A DNA stretch of 64,000 nucleotides from Bacteroidia bacterium. Lineage in GTDB: Bacteria > Bacteroidota > Bacteroidia > Flavobacteriales > Schleiferiaceae. Where the stretch lies: the NCBI GenBank assembly GCA_030424545.1, contig JAUHWL010000003.1, forward strand, positions 62,001 to 126,000. The letters run 5' to 3'. Shown here piece by piece: positions 16,825-25,922 of this stretch. Every line of letters starts with the position of its first letter. The stretch's first letter is position 1. The position numbers were made by a program, and so were the translations under genes. The notes beneath the pieces were generated by a model. That model saw only the letters and a list, made by a program, of their open reading frames with translations. It did not search any database and was not told the origin of the DNA.

Positions 16825-19800
16825 ATGAAGAAAAAGTTACTTTTTAGTTCAGCAGTTGGAATGTCGATTTTAGCTTTAGGTTATTTGGCATTAACAACAA
16901 CCCCGGAAAAACAGTATCAACCAAGAGAAACTTCTAAGGTAGAAGCGGAAGGTGCCATTAAGTATTTGCACATGATGCGTGCAAATCAATTAACGGGAGA
17001 GATAAGTGAAGCAGATGTTATTGCTGCAAGACAGCAGCTTAATAAAATGACCCAGTCTCAAGCGGATGCATTAAGTTTAAATTGGGATGCAAAAGGTCCT
17101 GATAACCAAGGTGGCAGAACGCGGGCGTTTATTATAGACAGAAATAATAACAACATATTGTATGCTGCCGGAGTTGCCGGAGGTATTTATAAATCTTCAA
17201 ATGCAGGTCTTTCTTGGATCTCAATATCTGATGATTTAGACAATATGGCCGTTGTAACATTAACTCAAGCTGCTAACGGAGACCTTTATGCGGGTACAGG
17301 AGAAAACATGTATGCCTATACTCCAGGTATAGGATCAGCTACTTCGCCAGGAATGACTGGAGGAGGAATCTATAAATCTACAGATGCAGGAACAACATGG
17401 ACATCTTTAAGTGCTACAGTACCACCTGCCAATAATAATGGTTCAGCTTGGTCTGCAGTTGGTTCTATGGGTGCAGATCCTACAAATGCATCTCGTATTT
17501 ATGCGGGTACTTCAGGAGGTTTGAGAAGAAGCGATGATGGAGGAGCTACTTGGTCTAACCCAATTGGTCAAGGAGGATTGGCTACTGATTTAGCTGTTGC
17601 CACAGATGGTTCTATTTGGGTTAACGTGGGAGGCAGAACTTTTTATTCGTCAAATGGAGATGATAATAATTGGACTGAAATATCTAAAAATGTAGCAGGA
17701 GCAACTGACTTGCCACGTTCTAATGGTCGTCAGAAATATGCGATTTCACCTCAAGATCCTAATGTAATTTACTGCGTTCAAACGGCAGGAAGTGCTTTAA
17801 CAGCATTGTATAGAACAGGAGATAGAGGAGCAACTTGGGAAGTAATTCAGGAAAAAACAGCATTGTTTGATCCACTTTGTAGAACAGGTGCAAGTCCGGG
17901 TTGTCAAGGGACATGGGATTTACTTTTAGGTGTTTCTTCCACAGATAAAAACCATGTTTTCTTAGGAGGAATTACAGTTTGGGAATGGAAAAGACAAACA
18001 GGTTGGAGAAAAGTGGACGGTTTTGGCCCATTCTATATCCACTCTGATAAGCATGCCATTGCTTTTGATCCTGTAAATCCGAATATTATTTACATGACTA
18101 CAGATGGTGGAATTCATAAATCATCTGATGGAGGATATACATGGCAAGACATGAATAAAAATTACATCACCACACAATTTTACGGCATAGGCATTGGTCA
18201 CGATAGAAAAATTGTTGGAGGTACTCAAGATAATGGTTCATGGTTACTTGATGGAACAGGTAATACGGACAAACAAGGAAAGGTTTTAGGGCCAGTAGAC
18301 AATTTTTCTGGAGACGGTGGCCACTCATTAATTTCTTGGTTGTCATCTGAACAATACTTTACAGAGTATCAATCAGGTAGAATGGGTAGAAGTGAAAATG
18401 CTGGAGAATCATTCACATCTTTTTGGGATAATAGAATGGTTGCAAATGGCGGGCCTGGTTCAAACGGTTTCTCTGGTTGGATGTTACCTTACTATTTAGA
18501 TGAAAAAACCAATGATCCTTTAAGTGAAGATTCAGTTTACTTTTTTGCAAATCCATCTATAAGAAGCGAAGGTTTTGGAAATATAGATACGCTAATTGGC
18601 ACATTGGTGAAACAACAACCAGCTGGAGAATTTGATGCAGCAAGCTTTACCGCTGTTTCTGGTGGTAAGTTAATTACAAGTGATGCTCAAGGAAATTTAT
18701 CTGGAGACGGTTACGGAAAATTTGATAAAAACACAGGAGAGTATCAAGTAAGTTTTACAGGTACAACCGTAGCGGAAAGAATAATGTCTTGTGATGTTAA
18801 CTACGCAAGCGGTTCTACTTTAAGCATGGAGTCTAATATAAATGGGTTGCCATTTAAATATACCCTTTCACAAGGCCTAAATGCTGGAGATTCAATAAAA
18901 GTTCAAGACCCAGTTCAAGGTGTTTTGGTTGCTGGTTTAACAGGAGGTGTTTGGATGACTCGTATGGCCTTTAATTGGGATGACCCTACAAAATGGTGGA
19001 AAATTGCAAACGTGAGCGGAACACCACAATGTGTTACCATGAGTTCTGATGGAGATTACGCTTGGGTAGGAACAGAATCAGGTAGAGTTTATCGCATTGC
19101 CAATATTAATAAAGGAAGATCTTTAAACACTGCAGACGTTGCGCAAGGAGATACAGCCACAGTGCAAGTTACTTACAAGCAAGTTGCTAGTTACGGAGGT
19201 CGTGCGGTTACTGATATTGCTGTTGACCCGAACAATAACGATAGAGTTGCAATTACTGTAGGTAATTATGGTAATTCAACATACGTTTATTACTCTGATG
19301 ATGCTACTGCTGAAACTCCAACGTTTATGTCTAGACAAGGTAACCTACCTGAATTCCCTGTATATGCGGTTACTTTTGATAAAGCCAATAGTTCTAACCT
19401 AATCATAGGTACAGAATATGGAGTGTTTAGCACAGAAAACATTACATCTTCTAGCCCAACATGGACGGAAGAGAATAATGGAATGCCAAGAATTCCGGTA
19501 TTTACTTTAATTCAATACAGAACAAATGATAACTCTTCAGACCCTTCTAACCCAATAATGGAAGGTGATATTTTTGCAGGAACTCATGGTAGAGGAATTT
19601 ATTGGTCAAATACGCTTCAAACTTCTAGACCTATAGGGGTTGAAGAAAAAGATCCTATTGTTTTTGAAGAAAACAATGCTCAAATAAATGTATTCCCAAA
19701 TCCGGCTAGAGATTTTACAAATGTTGAATTAGCGTTAAGAAAAAATAGTGATGTAACTATTATGGTAAGAGACATTACTGGGAAGTTAATCAAGCAAATT

Positions 19801-19932
19801 AAGCTAAGTAAAGTTACACCTGGTAATAAAGAAATTAGAATTAATACTGCTGATTATGCATCTGGAAGTTACATTATTACAGTGCAATTTGGAGAAACAG
19901 TTAAATCAGGAAAGCTTGTTGTTTCTAAATAA
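16825..19932 (+). CDS. Large T9SS-secreted BNR / sortilin-like protein
   Basis: A 1035-residue secreted protein. An N-terminal hydrophobic segment (LLFSSAVGMSILALGYLAL) is followed by many BNR-type Asp-box and YVTN-like repeats (GIYKSSNAGLSW, GIYKSTDAGTTW, GIHKSSDGGYTWQ), as in beta-propellers of the VPS10/sortilin superfamily. The last 75 residues are a T9SS type A sorting domain (VFPNPARDFTNVEL ... GKLVVSK), so it is exported across the outer membrane and probably attached or released. I chose the ATG at 16825; an upstream ATG at 16771 would add an unlikely 18-residue extension before the signal. Codon use favours AGA and GGA more than the miaA-gatB region. It ends at a strong terminator. 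Confidence 0.88.
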   Translation: MKKKLLFSSAVGMSILALGYLALTTTPEKQYQPRETSKVEAEGAIKYLHMMRANQLTGEISEADVIAARQQLNKMTQSQADALSLNWDAKGPDNQGGRTRAFIIDRNNNNILYAAGVAGGIYKSSNAGLSWISISDDLDNMAVVTLTQAANGDLYAGTGENMYAYTPGIGSATSPGMTGGGIYKSTDAGTTWTSLSATVPPANNNGSAWSAVGSMGADPTNASRIYAGTSGGLRRSDDGGATWSNPIGQGGLATDLAVATDGSIWVNVGGRTFYSSNGDDNNWTEISKNVAGATDLPRSNGRQKYAISPQDPNVIYCVQTAGSALTALYRTGDRGATWEVIQEKTALFDPLCRTGASPGCQGTWDLLLGVSSTDKNHVFLGGITVWEWKRQTGWRKVDGFGPFYIHSDKHAIAFDPVNPNIIYMTTDGGIHKSSDGGYTWQDMNKNYITTQFYGIGIGHDRKIVGGTQDNGSWLLDGTGNTDKQGKVLGPVDNFSGDGGHSLISWLSSEQYFTEYQSGRMGRSENAGESFTSFWDNRMVANGGPGSNGFSGWMLPYYLDEKTNDPLSEDSVYFFANPSIRSEGFGNIDTLIGTLVKQQPAGEFDAASFTAVSGGKLITSDAQGNLSGDGYGKFDKNTGEYQVSFTGTTVAERIMSCDVNYASGSTLSMESNINGLPFKYTLSQGLNAGDSIKVQDPVQGVLVAGLTGGVWMTRMAFNWDDPTKWWKIANVSGTPQCVTMSSDGDYAWVGTESGRVYRIANINKGRSLNTADVAQGDTATVQVTYKQVASYGGRAVTDIAVDPNNNDRVAITVGNYGNSTYVYYSDDATAETPTFMSRQGNLPEFPVYAVTFDKANSSNLIIGTEYGVFSTENITSSSPTWTEENNGMPRIPVFTLIQYRTNDNSSDPSNPIMEGDIFAGTHGRGIYWSNTLQTSRPIGVEEKDPIVFEENNAQINVFPNPARDFTNVELALRKNSDVTIMVRDITGKLIKQIKLSKVTPGNKEIRINTADYASGSYIITVQFGETVKSGKLVVSK

Positions 19933-19951
19933 ATATCAATAATTAATTAAT

Positions 19952-19986
19952 AACCCAGACGAACATTTTCGTCTGGGTTTTTTTTT
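19952..19986 (+). terminator. Strong terminator directly before gap
   Basis: The arms AACCCAGACGA (19952-19962) and TCGTCTGGGTT (19969-19979) are a perfect 11-bp stem with a 6-base loop, followed by an unbroken T run to 19986. Only three bases separate the T run from the gap start codon. Confidence 0.85.
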
Positions 19987-19989
19987 GCT

Positions 19990-20991
19990 ATGGAAAATAA
20001 AATTAGAGTTGGAATAAATGGTTTTGGTAGAATAGGTAGATGTGTTGCTAGGTTAATTGCAAATCACCCTAAATTAGAGCTTGTTGCCATTAATGATTTA
20101 GCAGATGCCCCAACATTGGTTCATTTGTTTAAGTATGACTCTGTGCATGGTCACTTTAAAGGAACCATTTCTATTGAAGATGATGTGGTGTTGTTGAATG
20201 GAAATAAAGTATATTTTTCTCAACATAAAAATCCAGATAATATTCTTTGGAACGACCATAAGGTAGATGTTGTATTAGAGTCTACTGGTTTATTTAAAAC
20301 GCAAGAATTGTGTAAGGCTCATTTAAAGCCTGGAGTAAAAAAAGTGATTATAAGTGCGCCCTCATCTGATACCGAAACCAATAATATTGTGATTGGTGTA
20401 AATCATGAACTACTTAATCCAGAGGATAAAATTATTTCTAATGCCAGTTGTACAACAAACTGTGCCGCACCAATGGTTAAAATTATTGATGAAAATCTAG
20501 GTGTTGAGTCAGCTTATATTACAACGATTCATAGCTATACGTCAGATCAGCGTTTGCATGATGCTCCACATAAAGATTTAAGACGTGCACGTGCAGCCGC
20601 CTTGTCTATGGTTCCTACAACTACCGGTGCAGCAAAAGCATTGTCTCGTGTCTTTCCTCACTTAAAAGGTCATCTAGGAGGATGTGGCATTCGTGTACCT
20701 GTTCCAAATGGTTCGTTAACAGATATTACATTCTTAGTTAAAAAAGAATCTTCGGTAGAAGAAATCAATAATTTATTCAAAAAAGCTTCTAATGATTCTT
20801 TAAAAGGAATTCTAGGTTATACAGAAGAGCCTTTAGTAAGTATTGATATTGTTGGAAGTTCTTACTCGTGCCTTATTGATTCTCAATTAACCAGTGTGCT
20901 TGGTAAAATGGTGAAAATTGTAGGGTGGTATGACAATGAAATGGGGTATAGCTGTAGATTGGTAGACTTGATTTTAAAAGTAAGTGAATAG
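19990..20991 (+). CDS. gap: Glyceraldehyde-3-phosphate dehydrogenase, type I
   Basis: A 333-residue glycolytic enzyme that oxidises glyceraldehyde 3-phosphate with NAD(P)+ and phosphate. The N-terminus is the Rossmann nucleotide motif VGINGFGRIGR; the catalytic Cys154 is in NASCTTNCAAP; the C-terminal hallmark is WYDNEMGYSCR. The start is fixed by the conserved N-terminus. The gene is remarkable for its leader: a perfect terminator hairpin and T run end three bases before the ATG. It converges with the glycosyltransferase gene at 21005 with a 13-base gap. Confidence 0.96.
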   Translation: MENKIRVGINGFGRIGRCVARLIANHPKLELVAINDLADAPTLVHLFKYDSVHGHFKGTISIEDDVVLLNGNKVYFSQHKNPDNILWNDHKVDVVLESTGLFKTQELCKAHLKPGVKKVIISAPSSDTETNNIVIGVNHELLNPEDKIISNASCTTNCAAPMVKIIDENLGVESAYITTIHSYTSDQRLHDAPHKDLRRARAAALSMVPTTTGAAKALSRVFPHLKGHLGGCGIRVPVPNGSLTDITFLVKKESSVEEINNLFKKASNDSLKGILGYTEEPLVSIDIVGSSYSCLIDSQLTSVLGKMVKIVGWYDNEMGYSCRLVDLILKVSE

Positions 20992-21004
20992 CTAAAATTT
21001 GCTT

Positions 21005-21940
21005 TTAAATTTTTCTTTTTGGTGGTGTTCTGTGTTGTAAAGGCAAAGAGCACAAGTAGCTTAATTTATAAAAATCATACAGTTTTAATGAAGGATTTAA
21101 TGCGGTGAGCTTTACTTCCCATTTTTTATGGTAATTGATGAATAGCTTACCCAGAAGTGTGTGAACATGCATTTTACGCATTTTTACATACCACGCATAC
21201 AATTTCACATCTTCATCAACCAAACCTAAATCTATTAATTCTTTTAGGTTTTCTACAGCCTGTCTCGTTTTGGCCAAAAAGTCTTTGGTGGTATCTAGGC
21301 CTAAATGAAGCGCAGCATTGTTAATGTGTTTTACAGGAATGCATCTATATTTTAATTCATTGCCAAAAAGCGTGTCTTCGTGACCGTATTTAGAAAAGCG
21401 TTCGTTAAATTTTAAATTAAAAAAAACAGTTTTGGGTATTAAAAAATTAAATGCCGAAAAACCCGTCCATTGTTCCTTTTGGCGGATATCCGCAGGTTTT
21501 TCCTCTCTTTCTTTTCCATAAATATAACGCAAATGCAAAGCGGCATTTTCTGGTGGCGTTGCCTTATAAGAAGTTCCTCCGCAAACCACAGTATTTTCTT
21601 GGGCTGCTTTGATGTAATTCGCTATAAAATCAGGGTTTTGGCTTAAATCAGCATCACTATCTAAAAACAGTAAAAAGTTAAATTGCGCGGCCTGTGCCAA
21701 AGTATTGCGGTTTTCGGCACGACCTAAGTTGCGATTGTTTATTTTAAAAGTAACGTGGCTTAGGCTATTTAATGCCATGTTTTCTATTTTCAACCCTGTA
21801 TCTGGGCAATCGTCAAAACACAAAATTTCAAACGTTATTTTGCTTTTAAGAAGTTGTTGATGCAACTGATTTACCAACCTTACTACAGGATAATTATAGC
21901 TAGCAAGTAAAACAGAAATGGAAATTGAATTTGAGGGCAT
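21005..21940 (-). CDS. Family 2 glycosyltransferase
   Basis: A 311-residue GT-A fold enzyme. The N-terminus is ISVLLASYN, followed by the nucleotide-binding region, NLGRAENRN, and the metal-binding DxD in FLLFLDSDADLS. The acceptor domain has a KYGHEDTLFG element typical of GT2 enzymes. It has no signal peptide or clear membrane helix, so it acts on the cytosolic side, probably adding a sugar to a polysaccharide or lipid precursor; the sugar cannot be predicted. It follows ftsE by 6 bases in the same minus-strand operon. Confidence 0.85.
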   Translation of the reverse strand: MPSNSISISVLLASYNYPVVRLVNQLHQQLLKSKITFEILCFDDCPDTGLKIENMALNSLSHVTFKINNRNLGRAENRNTLAQAAQFNFLLFLDSDADLSQNPDFIANYIKAAQENTVVCGGTSYKATPPENAALHLRYIYGKEREEKPADIRQKEQWTGFSAFNFLIPKTVFFNLKFNERFSKYGHEDTLFGNELKYRCIPVKHINNAALHLGLDTTKDFLAKTRQAVENLKELIDLGLVDEDVKLYAWYVKMRKMHVHTLLGKLFINYHKKWEVKLTALNPSLKLYDFYKLSYLCSLPLQHRTPPKRKI

Positions 21941-21946
21941 TAAAGT

Positions 21947-22621
21947 TTAAAGATGAGTTTGAACCGTTTCGTGAACTCTGCCATTTTCTATTTTTAACGT
22001 GTTTTTAGGAAATTTTAAAATGAGTGCATAATCATGCGTAGCCATTAAAATAGCTTTGCCGTTTTTGCAAATTTCTGTAAGTAAAATCATGATTTCTTCA
22101 CTCGTAGCAGGGTCTAAGTTTCCGGTGGGTTCATCGGCTAATATTAAATCAGGGTCGTTTAGCAAAGCACGGGCTATAGCAACGCGCTGTTGCTCGCCAC
22201 CAGAAATCTGAAAAGGCATTTTATGTCCTTTTGTACCCATGCCTACTTTTTTAAGAACTTCATTTATTTTGTTGTCCATTTTTGTTTTGTCCTTCCATCC
22301 GGTTGCTTTTAAAACAAAAAGAAGATTGTCGTAAATATTCCGATCTGTAAGCAACTGAAAATCTTGAAAAACAATGCCCAACTTTCTTCTTAGATGCGGT
22401 ATATCATTGTCTTTTAAGTTCTTTAAATCATAGCCAGAAACGGTGCCCTCACCTTTGGTTAGCGGTAAATCTCCGTACATGGTTTTTAAAAGGCTAGATT
22501 TTCCAGAGCCGGTTTCGCCTATTAAGTAAATAAATTCGCCAAGTTTTAATTCTAAATTAACATCAGAGAGAATTAAATTATCTCGTTGTAGAATAGAAGC
22601 GTTTTTTAGGGCAAGTACCAT
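21947..22621 (-). CDS. ftsE: Cell-division ABC ATPase FtsE
   Basis: A 224-residue ABC ATPase close to the FtsE/LolD size class. Walker A is [12 protein letters not shown], the signature [15 protein letters not shown], Walker [14 protein letters not shown], and the switch His is in MATHDY. FtsE works with FtsX to transmit ATP hydrolysis to periplasmic hydrolases at the division site; the FtsX partner is not adjacent, as is common in Bacteroidota. The choice of FtsE over LolD rests on overall impression ([32 protein letters not shown]), so the symbol is fairly but not fully secure. Confidence 0.82.
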   Translation of the reverse strand: MVLALKNASILQRDNLILSDVNLELKLGEFIYLIGETGSGKSSLLKTMYGDLPLTKGEGTVSGYDLKNLKDNDIPHLRRKLGIVFQDFQLLTDRNIYDNLLFVLKATGWKDKTKMDNKINEVLKKVGMGTKGHKMPFQISGGEQQRVAIARALLNDPDLILADEPTGNLDPATSEEIMILLTEICKNGKAILMATHDYALILKFPKNTLKIENGRVHETVQTHL

Positions 22622-22802
22622 AGAGAAAACATTTTTACAAAGAAAACAAATAGAGCAAGCTAATTACATAGTATGGCACTATTCAATAAACTTTTACGTT
22701 GATATTTCAATAAATCTATCAACAGCCATTTATTAAAAACTGCTAGATAAATATATAAACACGGCTACTCTTACAATTACATTTACTACTTATTTATAAA
22801 TA

Positions 22803-25800
22803 ATGAAAAGATTCTTTTTATCTCTTTTGGTGGGCTTAATTGGTTTTACGGTTCAAGCACAACAAACCCAATGGGAAAACTCTGTACAACAATCGTTTGA
22901 TGAGGCAGTAGAATTGTATAATAAAAGACTGTATAATTCTGCCAAAACAAAGTTTGAGTATGTATTGACTTTTGATATTTCTAAACATACGCGCTGGGCA
23001 GAAGAAAGCAATTATTACCGTGCCATGTGTGCGCTTTATTTGCTTAATGAAGACGCAGAGGTATTGTTAGAAGAATTCTCTTTACAATATCCCGCCAGCC
23101 CTTTAGAACATAAAGCTTCTTTTGCTGCGGCCGATTATTTTTTTAATAAACGCAATTATAGAAAAGCAATAATTTGGTACGCAAACCTAGACCAAGATGA
23201 TTTAAATGCCGAAGAAAAATCTGAATACGCATTTAAAATGGGGTATTCTCAATTAATGACCAATGACAGGGACAATGCAAGACTAAATTTTAAACGAGCA
23301 AAAGAAGGCAAAGAGAAATACAGCAACTCGGCAAAGTATTATTATGCCCATATGGCATATGAAGATAGCAACTATGTAACGGCACTAGAAAACTTTAAAG
23401 AGTTGCAAAACGATGATGCTTTTGGCCCTATTGTACCTTACTATTTAGCCCAAATTTATTATCAAAACGGAGATTTAGATAAGCTAATAGAGTATGGCCA
23501 GCCGCTTTTAGAGCGTGCTACAGAAAAACGTAAACCAGAAATCGCAAAACTTTTGGGCGAGGCCTATTTGGCGAAGGAAGATTACAGAAAAGCAACAGAG
23601 TATCTAGAAATTTATAAACAAAACGGAGGAAAAATGAAAGCCGAAGACCATTACAGTATGGGCTTTGCCTTTTACAAAACCAACAGATATGCAGATGCCA
23701 TTCAAAGCTTTAATAAAATAACGGGGCAAAAAAATAATTTAGGCCAGAATGCATATTACCACCTGGGAGATTGTTATTTAAAAACCGATAAAAAACAAGA
23801 GGCCTTGGGCGCGTTTAAAGCAGCCTACGAAATTGGAGATAATGAGGTAATAAAAGAAGATGCACTTTTTAATTATGCCAAATTAAATTATGAATTGGCA
23901 AGCCCATACGGTAGTGCTATAGATGCATTTAAAAAGTTTATAGATACATATCCTAATGCCGTAAAAAGAAAAGAGGCCAATAAATACTTGGCCAATTTGT
24001 ATTTAACCACAAAAGATTATGAAAATGCGCTGGTAGCCATTAGCAATACCGGATTAGATAGCCAAGAAATGAAAGAAGCATTTCAAAAGGTTTCTTATTT
24101 CAGAGGTGTACAATTGTACAATGCAGTAAAATTAGAAGAGGCTAGAAGGTTTTTTACACAATCTTTAAAATATCCATCTAACCCAACCTACAGCGCACTT
24201 GCACATTTCTGGATGGCAGAGTCTTTTTACAAACAACAAAATTACAATGAGGCGCTTAAGCAAATAGAGCTGTTTGAAGCAACTACAGGATCCTACAACC
24301 TAAGTGAATTTTCTAATGCTAGATACAACAAGGGCTATTGCTATTTTATGAAAGAGAATTATACAAGCGCAACAACGGCCTTCAGATTATTTATAGATAA
24401 CAAACAAGCCGAAAAGCAAAAAGTAAAAGATGCCGAGTTAAGATTGGGCGATGCTTATTTTATGCAAAGAAAGTACGGAACAGCCGTAACATATTATTCT
24501 AAGTATTTAGCCTACAACCCTGCTGATGCGGATTATGCCATGTTTCAAAAGGCGCTTTGCCAAGGGTTAAATGGCGATAAAGCCAATAAACTGGCTACGT
24601 TAGATAAGTTGGTGTCTACCTATCCAACAAGCAAATTTGCTGTAGATGGTTTGTATGAGCAAGGCGAAACATACTTAACCATGGATAAAAACAGCCAAGC
24701 TCTATCCATCTTTAAAACCTTTATCAAAGATTATCCGCAAAGCCGGCATACAAGAAGGGTATGGCTTAATATCGGTATCATTTACCGCAATATGGACCAA
24801 ACAGAAAAAGCCTTAGAAACATTTAAAAAAGTTGTTGCAGATTATCCAGCTACGCCAGAAGCCAATGAAGCCATAGCTTTTAGCAGATTAGTTTATGCAG
24901 ATTTAAACAGGTTAGAAGAATATGTAAACTGGGTAGAAACAATAGATTTTGCAGACATAAAAAGAAGCTCATTAGACTCTACTATGTTTAATGCGGGCTT
25001 TGATTTTTACACCAATAATGATTGCGAAAGCGCTATGAAGTCGTTTGACAGTTATTTAAGAAAATTCCCTGATGGTTATTTCTCTATACAGGCCAATTTC
25101 TTTTTAGGCGAATGCGCATACAAAGCCAAAAATGATGTGGTTGCAGAAGAAGCGTTAACAAGGGTTGTAAATCAAACCAGAAGTGAATACACAGAAAGAT
25201 CTATTTCTATGTTGGCCTCTATTAACTATACCGCGCAAGATTACGCCAAAGCATTATTCTATTATGAGCAGTTGCTAAGCTTTTCGGAAGAAATTGTACA
25301 ACTAAGAAAAGCTAGAATTGGTGCCATGAGGTGTGCTGTAAAATTAAACCTGCCAGAAAAAGTACAGCAGTTTGCCGAGGTAATTATAAATGATGAGCGC
25401 ATAGAGCCCGAAGTAAAAAGTGAAGCTTTAGTAGCTCGTGCGCGCAGCTATTGGGCGCTAGAAGATTTGCCCAATGCATATAGCAGTTACCAAGAGGTAA
25501 AAACAAAAACCAAAGGCGAATCTCAAGCTGAGGCTTCTTACTTTATCGCTAAAATTCAAAATATTAATGCCGAATATGAAGCCAGCAACACCACTATTTT
25601 TTGGATGATAGACAATTTACCGTCTTACCAAAAATGGCGCTTTATGTCGTTGTTAATTCTTGCCGATAATTACTATAAAACAGAAGATAGTTTCCAGGCC
25701 AATTACACATTAGATTTTATTATAGAAGAAAACTATAGTCCAGAAATTGTTGCCGAGGCAAAGGCGAAAAAAGAGGAAATTAGAAGAGCCAAAGAGCAAC

Positions 25801-25919
25801 AAGAATTAGAACAAAAGCAACGAGAAGAAGAGCTTAACAACGAGTTAATAGAATTAGAAGAATTACCTGAAGAAGGTGGAGAAGATGAAAAGTTAAACCA
25901 AAAAAACAATAATAATTAA
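22803..25919 (+). CDS. Giant exported tetratricopeptide-repeat protein
   Basis: A 1038-residue protein with a signal peptide (FFLSLLVGLIGFTVQAQ) and then TPR-like helical pairs through almost the whole length (for example AIIWYANLDQDDLNAEEKSE, YAMFQKALCQGLNGDKANKL). The last 50 residues are a charged, Glu-rich coiled coil (EEIRRAKEQQELEQKQ) ending in an Asn run. Such proteins act as protein-binding scaffolds in the periplasm or at the outer membrane. The next gene, an outer-membrane barrel, begins three bases after the stop, suggesting that the pair forms a complex. No binding target can be named. Confidence 0.85.
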   Translation: MKRFFLSLLVGLIGFTVQAQQTQWENSVQQSFDEAVELYNKRLYNSAKTKFEYVLTFDISKHTRWAEESNYYRAMCALYLLNEDAEVLLEEFSLQYPASPLEHKASFAAADYFFNKRNYRKAIIWYANLDQDDLNAEEKSEYAFKMGYSQLMTNDRDNARLNFKRAKEGKEKYSNSAKYYYAHMAYEDSNYVTALENFKELQNDDAFGPIVPYYLAQIYYQNGDLDKLIEYGQPLLERATEKRKPEIAKLLGEAYLAKEDYRKATEYLEIYKQNGGKMKAEDHYSMGFAFYKTNRYADAIQSFNKITGQKNNLGQNAYYHLGDCYLKTDKKQEALGAFKAAYEIGDNEVIKEDALFNYAKLNYELASPYGSAIDAFKKFIDTYPNAVKRKEANKYLANLYLTTKDYENALVAISNTGLDSQEMKEAFQKVSYFRGVQLYNAVKLEEARRFFTQSLKYPSNPTYSALAHFWMAESFYKQQNYNEALKQIELFEATTGSYNLSEFSNARYNKGYCYFMKENYTSATTAFRLFIDNKQAEKQKVKDAELRLGDAYFMQRKYGTAVTYYSKYLAYNPADADYAMFQKALCQGLNGDKANKLATLDKLVSTYPTSKFAVDGLYEQGETYLTMDKNSQALSIFKTFIKDYPQSRHTRRVWLNIGIIYRNMDQTEKALETFKKVVADYPATPEANEAIAFSRLVYADLNRLEEYVNWVETIDFADIKRSSLDSTMFNAGFDFYTNNDCESAMKSFDSYLRKFPDGYFSIQANFFLGECAYKAKNDVVAEEALTRVVNQTRSEYTERSISMLASINYTAQDYAKALFYYEQLLSFSEEIVQLRKARIGAMRCAVKLNLPEKVQQFAEVIINDERIEPEVKSEALVARARSYWALEDLPNAYSSYQEVKTKTKGESQAEASYFIAKIQNINAEYEASNTTIFWMIDNLPSYQKWRFMSLLILADNYYKTEDSFQANYTLDFIIEENYSPEIVAEAKAKKEEIRRAKEQQELEQKQREEELNNELIELEELPEEGGEDEKLNQKNNNN

Positions 25920-25922
25920 GTC

